Below are positions 30,705 to 39,560 of a stretch of 64,000 bases of DNA, in pieces. Both the position numbers and the translations under genes were made by a program. Source of the DNA: a virus; the IMG/VR virus record IMGVR_UViG_3300045825_000261, positions 21,175 through 85,174 of that record, one strand, 5' to 3'. The notes beneath the pieces are model-generated. The model saw only the letters and a program-made list of their open reading frames with translations. It had not been told where the DNA came from and did no database searches. Position 1 is the stretch's first letter, and each line of letters begins with the position of its first letter.

Positions 30705-32099
30705 TTAGTAGTGGTAGGACACATTAAATGTGCCCGTAAGTTGTTCGATACTTGTTGCGTAAATGGTGAAGCCAACTCCGGCGGTTACGGGAGAACAGGT
30801 TAAGCTCGCAAAAACACTCGCATATCGGTGATCGCTTGCTGTTCTGTCTACTGTCGGGCTTATTAAAAACCGCGCATCAACATTGCTCGTTGCGGTGATT
30901 GCGACCAATCCTGTTATGGATACCTGAGCTTCGTTAGAGCCTGGAAACGAGCCGAAGTTAATAACCGCCGTTCCGACGTTTCCAGACGATGCCGCTTGCG
31001 CGGCGGCAATTGCAGTAGTCGCACTCGCGGCGGCAGATGTGGCCGATCCTGTAGCCGATGCAGCGCTCGCTGCTGAGCTTGTTTCGCTCGCTGCGGAGGC
31101 CGCTGCTGACCCCGCTGAGGCGGTCGCGCTTGACGATGAAGCTGTCGCCTGCGCCGTCGCTATTCCAGCCTGAGTTATCGCCGCTGCTGCTGCTGCTGCT
31201 GACGCTGTTGCGGATGACTCCGACGCCGTTGCTTGCGTTGTTGCTTCAGTCGCTTTGGATGTTGCTATTGTTGCGAAATTAGAAGAGGCTGCCGCTGATG
31301 CTGCTGAAGCGGTTGCGGATGCCGCAGAAGCAACAGCTTGCGCTGTTGCTTCGGTAGCCTGCGCCGTTGCGGTTGTTGCTGAAGTTGCTGCCTCTGTCGC
31401 TTTGGACGTTGCTATTCCAGCTTGAGACGTTGCTGTCGTTGCGCTCGCTGCTGCTCCTGTGGCTGACGCTGTAGCCGCTGTCGCTTGATTTGTCGCTGCT
31501 GTAGCCTGGGTCGCCGCAGAGAGCAGACTTGCCGCTGCACCTGCCGCAGACGATGCAGCGTTGGTCTCCGAGGTTGCCGCGCCGTTCTTAGAACCTGTTG
31601 CGCTTGCGGCGCTTGCCGCTGAAGCTGTCGCGGAGACCGCTGCGTCCGTAGCCGAGCCACTAGCCGCCCCCGCACTACCGGCTGCCGCAACCTTACTTGT
31701 ATTCGTCGCAACAACATCAGCCGCAGTAGAAGTTGCTGAAAGCGCGGCACTGGCTGCTGATGTGTTTGCCGCCACTGACGAAGCAAGTGCGGCTGTGGCT
31801 GATGCTGCCGCTTCTGCCGCTGTAGTTGCCGAGCCTGCTGCCGCTGCTACAGCGGCAGAAGCGGCGCTAGTTGCCGCTGCCGTGGCTGACGCTGCTGCGG
31901 ATGTGGCTGACGCTGCTGCGGATGTGGCACTACCTTGTGCGGTTGCGATTAGTGAATCATATGCGGTTGGATCGAATAATCCGATTGGCCCTTGAATACC
32001 TTGAATACCCTGCGGCCCTTGTGACGACTCTGCAATAACCTCGACAACGGCACTCTCGACGAGAATGTTTCCGTCAACCGATACAGTTATGATGTCCAT
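30705..32099 (-). CDS. Ala/Ser-rich tail fibre stalk
   Basis: 464 residues. A short head domain leads into GPQGIQGIQGPIG, a collagen-like piece, then about 300 residues of A/S/T repeats (ATSAAASAT, ATEATTQATAS), typical of trimeric triple-helical phage fibre stalks, and a small beta-rich tip (INFGSFPGSNEAQVSITG). The ATG overlaps the stop of the gene at 32099-32452. The repeat makes it a likely site of length variation. Confidence 0.75.
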   Translation of the reverse strand: MDIITVSVDGNILVESAVVEVIAESSQGPQGIQGIQGPIGLFDPTAYDSLIATAQGSATSAAASATSAAASATAAATSAASAAVAAAAGSATTAAEAAASATAALASSVAANTSAASAALSATSTAADVVATNTSKVAAAGSAGAASGSATDAAVSATASAASAASATGSKNGAATSETNAASSAAGAAASLLSAATQATAATNQATAATASATGAAASATTATSQAGIATSKATEAATSATTATAQATEATAQAVASAASATASAASAAASSNFATIATSKATEATTQATASESSATASAAAAAAAITQAGIATAQATASSSSATASAGSAAASAASETSSAASAASATGSATSAAASATTAIAAAQAASSGNVGTAVINFGSFPGSNEAQVSITGLVAITATSNVDARFLISPTVDRTASDHRYASVFASLTCSPVTAGVGFTIYATSIEQLTGTFNVSYHY

Positions 32100-32452
32100 T
32101 ATTGAGTAACGCCCTGAGACAAAGTAATCTTCCCTTGAAGCAGCCGTTGCCCAGTGCCATCTGGAGCAATCATCAGAAAGTCGTAAAACGCAGAGGTGAA
32201 GCTCATTGCAGCGGTTGCCGTTGACGAGATAATGATGTCGATCGTGCCATTTATGCCGCCAAGAACAATTCCGCCATTCGCTGTAGTTAAGTCAGCAATG
32301 ACTGATGCGCCAGCGCCAATAGCAGAGCGAATCTGCATTCTTGCCGTATATCCGGTTAGGTTGATTGGTTTTTTCATGCGATCGCGCCACACCAAGCGCT
32401 GCTTGAATGTGGCATTTTGCTCAACAATAAAGTTAGAAACGGCTGCGACCAT
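32099..32452 (-). CDS. Small fibre-adaptor-like protein
   Basis: 117 residues: an N-terminal FIVEQNATFKQRLVWRD, then TGYTARMQIRSA, later DIIISSTATAAMSF and FYDFLMIAPDGT. This pattern is common in small beta-sandwich proteins encoded next to phage fibres, perhaps adaptors. An intragenic palindrome like the operator lies at 32288-32305. Confidence 0.5.
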   Translation of the reverse strand: MVAAVSNFIVEQNATFKQRLVWRDRMKKPINLTGYTARMQIRSAIGAGASVIADLTTANGGIVLGGINGTIDIIISSTATAAMSFTSAFYDFLMIAPDGTGQRLLQGKITLSQGVTQ

Positions 32453-32502
32453 GATTGCCCTCGTAAATAATGACCGATTGTATGGCGAGAATCTTAAAAA
32501 AG

Positions 32503-32520
32503 CAAGTCAGTCGTGACTTA
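32503..32520. promoter_or_regulatory. Operator palindrome, site 17
   Basis: CAAGTCA-GTCG-TGACTTA between the toroid-like gene and the fibre-adaptor gene. TAAGAT lies further downstream on the minus strand as a possible -10. Confidence 0.65.
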
Positions 32521-32521
32521 T

Positions 32522-33802
32522 TTATGAGCCAGTGGTTTCTTTGATAAGTTTATACAGTCTGTTCATCCAAGCGTAGTCGCCGGAGTACCTTCCCCACTCT
32601 ATTGCCATATAGAATGTAGGCGCAATCGTTTCCGTCCAAGAAACGCCCTTTGTGTGAGAGCTTCTGTTGGCGGGGTTTTCTATTCCGGAGTTTGCGTGAT
32701 AGTCAGAAACGCAAAATTCATGTAATGGCAATAACGACTCGGTAAGCATACTTGGCCTGCCGGCTCTCGCGTTATTCATGTAGAACGTATGAAGCCCAAC
32801 CATTGCTGCGGTATCGTTCGCTGCGGCTGTGGTTGGGAATGTGGCAACCGCTCCGGCCGGTGGGCCGTTGACAAGCATTGCGTAGGTGTTGAATATCTCC
32901 GCCATTTCCCAACCGACGGGGTTCGTAGAGAATGCACCAACAAGCAGGTTTGACATAAACGCTGTTCCGATCGCACCAGCGCCATCGCCATTCACTGTGG
33001 CGACACAGGATGTCATGTTGTACCCCCAGGACACTATGGCGTATCGAATAATTTTACCACCGGCGATAATCGGCGTAGCTACTGGCGCAACTGCCCCTGC
33101 GCCAGTAATTTGAAAACTTACGCTTGCGGTTGTGTATCCGGAACCCTCCGCAGTCTGGTATATTCCAGCAAGCGTGCCCGTTATAGTTTGGCGCTGTCTC
33201 GCGTAGATGTCATCAAGAAGTCTGCGATACCACTTTAAAGCAATCGCATCCCCATCAACCCAATATTTGAAGATGCACGCTGCCGCAATTGTAGCGTAAG
33301 CGTACACCGCTCTATACGAATACCCCACAGTACCATCAACATTAAAGTCTGACGGAGGATACCAATACGCGCCATCTGCAAGAATATTCACGTCAAGCCA
33401 CGCCATCCAGTTGTCGAGAATTGTTTTGGCTTGTGCCGATCTGGTATAAAAGTAATGTTTGGCAACAGAGAGAAGTGCTCGATACATGTATCCAAACCAG
33501 TTATCTTGCGCCGGAAAGTACCACTTGTTGTCGGTTCTTGAAACATAAACGCCAGCAACATAGCCTGGAGTCTCAAGTGCCTCAAGCGAAACTCTTCCGT
33601 ACATTGGCATAAATGGCCCAATAAGCTTCGCTGGAAACTGTGCCTTATACGCAAGCTGTGAGTCGGTCATCATGTTCAGCATTGAGGCGGAAATAGCTCT
33701 ACCGTTTGGTGCCGTTAAGCCACTGGCATGCCACCCACTTATCCACGAATACCCCGGAGCCATCGGGCCACGCCATGTTCCGTATGCAATTGACCCACCC
33801 AT
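32522..33802 (-). CDS. Tail fibre with alpha-toroid (glycosidase-like) fold
   Basis: 426 residues. Helical, aromatic-rich repeats (WFGYMYRALLSVAKHYFYTR, ILDNWMAWLDVNIL, YRAVYAYATIAAACIFKYWV, LKWYRRLLDDIYAR) look like an alpha/alpha toroid, the fold of many glycoside hydrolases and lyases. A beta insert (ITGTLAGIYQTAEGSGYTTA) interrupts it. Probably a depolymerase or receptor-processing fibre; the catalytic residues cannot be named from sequence alone. The preceding 1363-residue fibre also carries a similar helical segment. Confidence 0.55.
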   Translation of the reverse strand: MGGSIAYGTWRGPMAPGYSWISGWHASGLTAPNGRAISASMLNMMTDSQLAYKAQFPAKLIGPFMPMYGRVSLEALETPGYVAGVYVSRTDNKWYFPAQDNWFGYMYRALLSVAKHYFYTRSAQAKTILDNWMAWLDVNILADGAYWYPPSDFNVDGTVGYSYRAVYAYATIAAACIFKYWVDGDAIALKWYRRLLDDIYARQRQTITGTLAGIYQTAEGSGYTTASVSFQITGAGAVAPVATPIIAGGKIIRYAIVSWGYNMTSCVATVNGDGAGAIGTAFMSNLLVGAFSTNPVGWEMAEIFNTYAMLVNGPPAGAVATFPTTAAANDTAAMVGLHTFYMNNARAGRPSMLTESLLPLHEFCVSDYHANSGIENPANRSSHTKGVSWTETIAPTFYMAIEWGRYSGDYAWMNRLYKLIKETTGS

Positions 33803-33832
33803 AATTAACCTCTAAAGTTGATGATGCTGCAA

Positions 33833-36800
33833 CTACAATGTTCTTGCGATCATTTCAGCTAATGAAGCCTGAGTTGGTTGCAAGTTTATATTTGATATTT
33901 TTTTACTATCAACACTTGAGTGTCCAAACTCAACAGTCTGCGATATTGCTGCGAAGGATGTATCTGGGTTACTTGTGCCGCTGGACCCATTACAGACGAT
34001 TTCGACCCCGGCAGCACCACACGATCCGCAAACCTTGTACTTAGTTCCGGTAGCGATTTGCATCGCTACGGTTGCGGAAAACAATACTCCAGCAATGCTT
34101 TTGTGCATGTTAATCGTGTTATTTTCTCGCGTTATGCCGAGCCAGTTAGCCGTATCGACTTTTGACAGCGCAAGGCACTCAATCGCTCCGGTTGTCGTTT
34201 TTGGAGTCCACTCAAGAGAAATTGTGCACGCGATTGTCCCAATTGTGCCGACAGACGTAACGCTAACCATGTCGCCATCTCTAAACTTCGGAACTGCTCC
34301 TGTCGCAATGTAACTTGTTACATTTGGACCGTCCTCCGCTTGAACAAAGTTGACAAGCCCAGAAACCGTGTAAATAACGGTTCCGGCGGACGTAACGTCA
34401 AATGTGAAGCTTGACGAGTACGTTGCAGCGCCGGTCGCAGATAGCGTCGCGGTTCCAGCGGCAACGGCAACAGTCCCAAATCCACTTAACCAAACGGTGT
34501 ATGTTCCAACGGCGAGCGTCAAGCTCTCTTGCGTCATTGGGGCAGATGAATATAGGAAGTGATTTGTTCTGGGTGGCTCAACCAAAAGCTCTGGCAACGT
34601 TTGCACGGGGACGTAAGCCCCATTCGTCCACCCAAGAACGGCCGCTCCAGCCGCGAACACCGTGTTTGCAACAACCTCATACCCCGCTGAGTTAAGATGC
34701 AGCCAGTCATACCTTAACGAGCTAGGTGGAACGCCGTTTGCGAAGTCTATAACGTCTTGAGGGACAGATGAGTTATATGCGTTAATCAGTGGGGTCGTTA
34801 CGTCAACAAATCTTGCTCCGTAAGTTGCGGATAGTTGTAGGTTGGTGCTTTGAATCTGTGAATAACCAACGCCGCCAATATACTCCGAAGTTGATGGGGT
34901 TATATACAGCATCGTATCGCCATTTATTATTGACAGCACCAAGTAATTCGTATGCCCAACTGCGGCGACCATCGCTGCAATGTCTGCCAATATAGTCGTC
35001 TGGTCGTAGTAGTTGTTTCTACCCGCCCAAATAATTACGTGCTTATTGAACAGCGTTATGTCAGAAATTAGTCTATTAAGAATTTGAGTAGAGGTTTCAC
35101 CGTCCACTCCTCGAATGTCGGGAGACGGCCAATTGTGCGCTCTGGCAATTTGCTCTCCATACGGAATAAGAGGCGATACGCCATTACCATGCGTTAAGCT
35201 GTCACCATAACATGCGAGTTTTGTTCCGGATAAATGATTCACATCCCATCTATAATCCCCAACAAATATAGATGGGTTTGTGTCTGCCAAATTTGTTACA
35301 TCCTCGTACATGCACTCGCTAATGAGAATATCAACGGCTTGAGAGTTTCTATTGTATGAATTTTTGCTTATAGATATTTCAAAATTCATTAAATTTGAAG
35401 AGTATTTTTGAGTAACGAAATATTCTTTCTCAACTGCGCCAATCACTACCTCCGCACCATACAAATACGGTGCACATGAAATCATTACTGATTGTGGGAG
35501 TCCTGTATTTGACTTTGCTAAAAACGATATTGTTCCAGAACTGCCGAACGAAAATGTTGTAGGGTATATAACCTGACAAAAGTCCGACGCGAGCGTTCCC
35601 GCACCCGCGTTCATTTGCACTCGATAGGCCGGCCTTCCATTACTCATCGTTCCTGATTGTGTGACGATTGGTGGAGTGCCTGTTCCAGACTGCCACTTCT
35701 GCCATGCTGGCAGTGTCATATCTTGGGTTGAGATATGGTTCTCCGTCAACCTTCCGCCCTCAAATCTAGGCCAATTTTGCTTAACGCTTTTCAGCGCTCC
35801 ACTGTAGTCAACCACGGTCGCGTCAGACGCCCTAATCAGAGATACAGGAGCGTTTCCCGCGCTAGGTAGTAGCGATGATGATAGTGGAAGCGTAGTCATC
35901 GCCGCGCCCTGAGATACGGTTACTAACTTAGAAATGGTTGGTGCAGGAAAATAGTCCGCATTACCTGGCTGACTTGCTACAATCTCACACACGCCAGCAG
36001 ACAGCCCAACGACAAAGTTTCCAGAAATGTAGCAGACGGATGGCGTTGTTGTGTTGTATTGAACCGCAAGCCCAGATGACGCAGACGCTCCAACTATGGA
36101 TGCAGAGCCAACACCAATAACGGATGGTGTAACAAGCATTGAATTTATTTCTTGTCTACTTGCACCAGCTTGAGTTTTGGTCCACTGATACGTCCATCTT
36201 GGAATGCCAAGATACCTATTTGGATCGGCGATTGTTCCATCGTTGACCGTCTGATCAACTCTAACGCTCCCAAACCACACCTCATATGGCGTGCCAAGAG
36301 CATTGGTCTGAAACTCAAACTGAAACCCGTTCAGTGTCGTTAAAACGTTAGAGGCCATTGTTTTTATAGAGTCGTATCTAACGCGGTTGATTATGAATTT
36401 TCCAGTCGTCATTGTGTTTGATGGCTCTACCTTAAACTCAACGGCGGGGTGAGCAAATGTAGTCTGCGAGAAACTAGGGGCCACACCAACCCATTTAATT
36501 GACAACGACTGCCACCCTATAACAACGCTCTTCGTGCACGCGAATGTTGTTCCTGCGCTATCTTTTGCGGAAAATACAACTGATCCAGCAACGGATGAAT
36601 AAAAGTCAAAATTGTAATTCGTGCTTCCGAGACTGGTTCCTGACGCGGCATTAAATACAAACCCGGCATACCCGGTTCCAGACCCATTAAAATTAAACGA
36701 AAACTCGTTTACCATTCTTGAGTTCGCCACGTCCTCTATCTCAAGAAACGATACGACGCCTCCAGGATTAACGTATGAAGAAACGTACCTGTGATCTATA

Positions 36801-37924
36801 TGGTCAGCGTCATATACAACGTTCGACACGTCCCAAAACAAGGATGGTGGATACACTCTGGTAACGAACGCGATTCTTGCAGATGGAAGCAGCGGCACTA
36901 AGACTTGAACGTTGCCGGATGGGTCATTTACGGGACTAACATTTGTCTTAAGAACCATTTTTCTACCACTACCGTCGCCATAAAACGATGTTGAGAAAAA
37001 GTTAAATGGCGTTGTCGGAGTAACATCTACTCTTGCCCAAAGCCCCCATCCCGCGTACTTGTAAGGTGGGCCACCCGCGCTCACGGTAGCGGTTACTCTT
37101 AAAGCGTTTCCGTAAGAGCCGTCTGGTCTAGGTAAAATATCAAAGCCCATGAGCGTACTTGCGTCGCTAAAGTTAAATAGGCCAAGCGGCCCCTTTTCAG
37201 CGTTAGGGGGAACGCTGAATGTCAATTCCATCGCGGATGACGCTTCTGCGGCGAGCATTGCGTTTCCAATTCTATTCGCAAGCGAACTGTATTTTGCGTC
37301 AGAGGTTGTTCTCCAAGCGTGGTACAGAGCAAGCATCAGATAATTGTCACCGTCATTCGCTGTTGATTGTGTCGTGGGTTGGTGAACCATCGGCCACCCA
37401 TCCACAGCGCCCCACCGCTTTGATAGCGTTCCGTTTCTGTATGAGTAAAATAACTGCAACACCGTGCCTATCGCTACTGTCGAAAGTATAGGAACAAGCG
37501 TTGACATTGCGCCTGCTGAAAAGCTATTCTCAATCGGTTTTGTTGTATCGACATAATTTGTGCTATCGCCTGACGATATTACTGCCATAAAATCTGGGCT
37601 TTTCATAACAGCGGCATTTACGCCGGTTGCAAAAGCCCCACGCACCCATGTCACATCACCACCAAACCAGCTTTGTGGAATAATTACTCGCTTACCTGTA
37701 GCGCCACCTGAAACAACAACAAACTCGGCGGGTAGGGAATTGAAGTTTAGAGCAGAAATTGACCCGCTCATGTTTGACTGCATCGGCTCACCGCCAACAA
37801 AGTCAGACTGCGCGTGAGACAACCCGTTTGACATTCGCGGATATGGCGCAACGTAGTGAGTGTGCAGGTCAGAGTTGAAACCTCTTGCGATTGCTGCTCC
37901 AGACAATGTGCTTAATGATGGCAT
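33833..37924 (-). CDS. Large tail fibre with SGNH esterase domain
   Basis: About 1363 residues from ATG 37924, 2 bases after the stop of the upstream fibre gene; a longer frame runs into that gene and is less likely. In order: N-terminal region with a helical piece (DNYLMLALYHAWRTTSDAKY), beta-rich domains, an Ig-like repeat (TTPSVCYISGNFVVGLSAG), then a GDSL/SGNH hydrolase at about 905-1085: CYGDSLTHGNG (Ser, near 909), VDGETSTQ, IIWAGRNNYYD (Asn) and YDWLHLNSAG (Asp and His near 1073-1076). A concanavalin-like C-terminus follows. Likely an esterase/deacetylase acting on host surface polysaccharide during adsorption. Confidence 0.78.
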   Translation of the reverse strand: MPSLSTLSGAAIARGFNSDLHTHYVAPYPRMSNGLSHAQSDFVGGEPMQSNMSGSISALNFNSLPAEFVVVSGGATGKRVIIPQSWFGGDVTWVRGAFATGVNAAVMKSPDFMAVISSGDSTNYVDTTKPIENSFSAGAMSTLVPILSTVAIGTVLQLFYSYRNGTLSKRWGAVDGWPMVHQPTTQSTANDGDNYLMLALYHAWRTTSDAKYSSLANRIGNAMLAAEASSAMELTFSVPPNAEKGPLGLFNFSDASTLMGFDILPRPDGSYGNALRVTATVSAGGPPYKYAGWGLWARVDVTPTTPFNFFSTSFYGDGSGRKMVLKTNVSPVNDPSGNVQVLVPLLPSARIAFVTRVYPPSLFWDVSNVVYDADHIDHRYVSSYVNPGGVVSFLEIEDVANSRMVNEFSFNFNGSGTGYAGFVFNAASGTSLGSTNYNFDFYSSVAGSVVFSAKDSAGTTFACTKSVVIGWQSLSIKWVGVAPSFSQTTFAHPAVEFKVEPSNTMTTGKFIINRVRYDSIKTMASNVLTTLNGFQFEFQTNALGTPYEVWFGSVRVDQTVNDGTIADPNRYLGIPRWTYQWTKTQAGASRQEINSMLVTPSVIGVGSASIVGASASSGLAVQYNTTTPSVCYISGNFVVGLSAGVCEIVASQPGNADYFPAPTISKLVTVSQGAAMTTLPLSSSLLPSAGNAPVSLIRASDATVVDYSGALKSVKQNWPRFEGGRLTENHISTQDMTLPAWQKWQSGTGTPPIVTQSGTMSNGRPAYRVQMNAGAGTLASDFCQVIYPTTFSFGSSGTISFLAKSNTGLPQSVMISCAPYLYGAEVVIGAVEKEYFVTQKYSSNLMNFEISISKNSYNRNSQAVDILISECMYEDVTNLADTNPSIFVGDYRWDVNHLSGTKLACYGDSLTHGNGVSPLIPYGEQIARAHNWPSPDIRGVDGETSTQILNRLISDITLFNKHVIIWAGRNNYYDQTTILADIAAMVAAVGHTNYLVLSIINGDTMLYITPSTSEYIGGVGYSQIQSTNLQLSATYGARFVDVTTPLINAYNSSVPQDVIDFANGVPPSSLRYDWLHLNSAGYEVVANTVFAAGAAVLGWTNGAYVPVQTLPELLVEPPRTNHFLYSSAPMTQESLTLAVGTYTVWLSGFGTVAVAAGTATLSATGAATYSSSFTFDVTSAGTVIYTVSGLVNFVQAEDGPNVTSYIATGAVPKFRDGDMVSVTSVGTIGTIACTISLEWTPKTTTGAIECLALSKVDTANWLGITRENNTINMHKSIAGVLFSATVAMQIATGTKYKVCGSCGAAGVEIVCNGSSGTSNPDTSFAAISQTVEFGHSSVDSKKISNINLQPTQASLAEMIARTL

Positions 37925-37926
37925 GG

Positions 37927-39222
37927 CTATGCGTAAATTGATTGGTTTGCGAAAAACTCGAACTGAGCGTTTCCGGTCTTTATTACGGTGTACGAATAAA
38001 CATCTGTTGCGTTGGAGCTTCCGGATACGGGAGCGATTCCGCCTGACCATTTTGGAGTAACTACCACCCCATCAACTTTATAGATGGTCGGGTAGAATGT
38101 CCCAGTTGTGTTTTTCACAATAAGAGTCACGGTTACTGACTGCCCTACTGCTAATTCCGCATCCAGCGCCTTTGTAGCACTTGCTCTAATGTTTAAGATG
38201 CAGTTTGCGGTTGCGGCGGTTCCGTAAAACAATATTCCTTGAGTGTCTATATCAAAGTCTATTGTCGCCGGCACAACTGTCGCTATCGTTGCTGCCTCAA
38301 CCATTGTGTGAATTGATGCCACGCCAGTAAATGACGGATTTGCAGACGAAGCTTTTTTTAACGCAAGGTCACTTAGGTGATCTTGAACTGTTGCACCCAC
38401 GAGTCCAGTTATTGCTGCGCTTTGTATCGTCGTCGCCGTTAGTGTTGCTGCCGCCGCTGCGCTTGCTGCTGCTGCATTTTTTGAAGCGAGTGCGGCTGCG
38501 GCTGATGAGGCGGCGTTTGTCTCGGACGTCAATACGCTTGAGGCTGATGATGCTGCCGCCGCTGCGCTTGCTGCTGCTGCCGTGGCTGAGTTTGCGGATG
38601 TTGTGATCGCTACCGTCATCGCGGCAGATGTCGCGCTTGCTGCCGCTGCTGTGGCTGAGTTTGCGGCGCTTGTAGCGGAGCTTGCCGCATTTGCTACCGA
38701 AGTGGACATGGACGTTGCTGAGTTTGCCGCCGTGGTTGCTGAGTTTGCTGCTGCCGTGGCTGAGTTTGCCGCTTCTGTTGCTTTGGCTGTTGCGGAAGTG
38801 ACTATTGCAGCCCCCGCTCTTTGTGTTCCAGCTATCGTACCTACGGTAAACTGATTCCCCATGTAGTCCGACAAAGTTGTCGTGTCTGCCGTGGACGACA
38901 GATACGATTGCAGTTCTGTCAGCGTTATTCCGTATCTGTATATTAAGTTCGCAAGGCTCGCCGCAATATCGGCCTGTAGCGTGCCGGTGAAGTTTCTAAC
39001 TATCGCATATGGAACGCCAGTCTCGGCCGATTCAAGATACGGAGTTCTCAGCGTGATGCTTAAATCATTAGTGACAGACAAAACTTCGTAAAACTTCGAG
39101 CCGTCACGAGTCAATAAATCACCCATCAACACTTGTGTTGACCACAGCGTACCGACGCCAGTTACCGCCGTACTTCCTGTCGTAAGTGTTGCCGTACCAA
39201 CTCTATACCATTGATTAGCCAT
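37927..39222 (-). CDS. Tail fibre with Ala-rich stalk
   Basis: 431 residues. N-terminal domain (MANQWYRVGTATLTTGSTAV) of the type found in fibres attached to siphophage tail tips, a central A/S/N/T-rich stalk (ANSATAAANSATTAANSAT), and a beta-rich tip (PKWSGGIAPVSGSSNATDVY). It is one of three consecutive fibre genes. Antisense open frames here are shadows of the Ala-rich repeat. Confidence 0.72.
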   Translation of the reverse strand: MANQWYRVGTATLTTGSTAVTGVGTLWSTQVLMGDLLTRDGSKFYEVLSVTNDLSITLRTPYLESAETGVPYAIVRNFTGTLQADIAASLANLIYRYGITLTELQSYLSSTADTTTLSDYMGNQFTVGTIAGTQRAGAAIVTSATAKATEAANSATAAANSATTAANSATSMSTSVANAASSATSAANSATAAAASATSAAMTVAITTSANSATAAAASAAAAASSASSVLTSETNAASSAAAALASKNAAAASAAAAATLTATTIQSAAITGLVGATVQDHLSDLALKKASSANPSFTGVASIHTMVEAATIATVVPATIDFDIDTQGILFYGTAATANCILNIRASATKALDAELAVGQSVTVTLIVKNTTGTFYPTIYKVDGVVVTPKWSGGIAPVSGSSNATDVYSYTVIKTGNAQFEFFANQSIYA

Positions 39223-39265
39223 TGCTTGCCCTCATAATTCTTACATAGTAACACTCAGAGTTAAA

Positions 39266-39283
39266 TATGTCATTTATGACTTA
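39266..39283. promoter_or_regulatory. Operator palindrome, site 18
   Basis: TATGTCA-TTTA-TGACTTA in front of the fibre genes; minus strand TAAGTCA-TAAA-TGACATATTT gives a weak -10. Confidence 0.62.
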
Positions 39284-39287
39284 TTTC

Positions 39288-39560
39288 TTACGCTAAAACA
39301 TTCGCGCTCAACCACTCAGCTTCCGAACAAACAAAATTAAGCAGGTTATCGGCATAAACGTATGACCAGTTCGGTAACGGAACATCGACCACCGATTTTG
39401 CTGAAGCCATGCTGCGACTGCGTGCCGCCGATTCAGTTTCATAGGATTCAACGATGATTTGCATGTGGCACGTCGCCATATCCAAATAAAACTCAGCCGG
39501 TACATGGAAGGCAACTGAACGACCGTCTGGCAATGTCTTTGCTAAGTGTAGGATACTCAT
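39288..39560 (-). CDS. Small tail-region protein, unknown
   Basis: 90 residues (MSILHLAKTLPDGRSVAFHV and onwards); no motif. Its ATG overlaps the end of the J-like gene by 4 bases (ATGA type), so it is translated with it and ends the tail operon before operator site 18. Confidence 0.5.
   Translation of the reverse strand: MSILHLAKTLPDGRSVAFHVPAEFYLDMATCHMQIIVESYETESAARSRSMASAKSVVDVPLPNWSYVYADNLLNFVCSEAEWLSANVLA

Noticed and set aside
39061-39078. TAAATCA-TTAG-TGACAGA inside a fibre gene
   Set aside because: Three mismatches in the arms and no promoter-like box; within chance expectation for 64 kb.
31058-39091. Long open frames antisense to the fibre genes
   Set aside because: They are shadows of Ala/Ser-rich repeats (GCN codons read backwards stay open); no ribosome sites or domain signatures.
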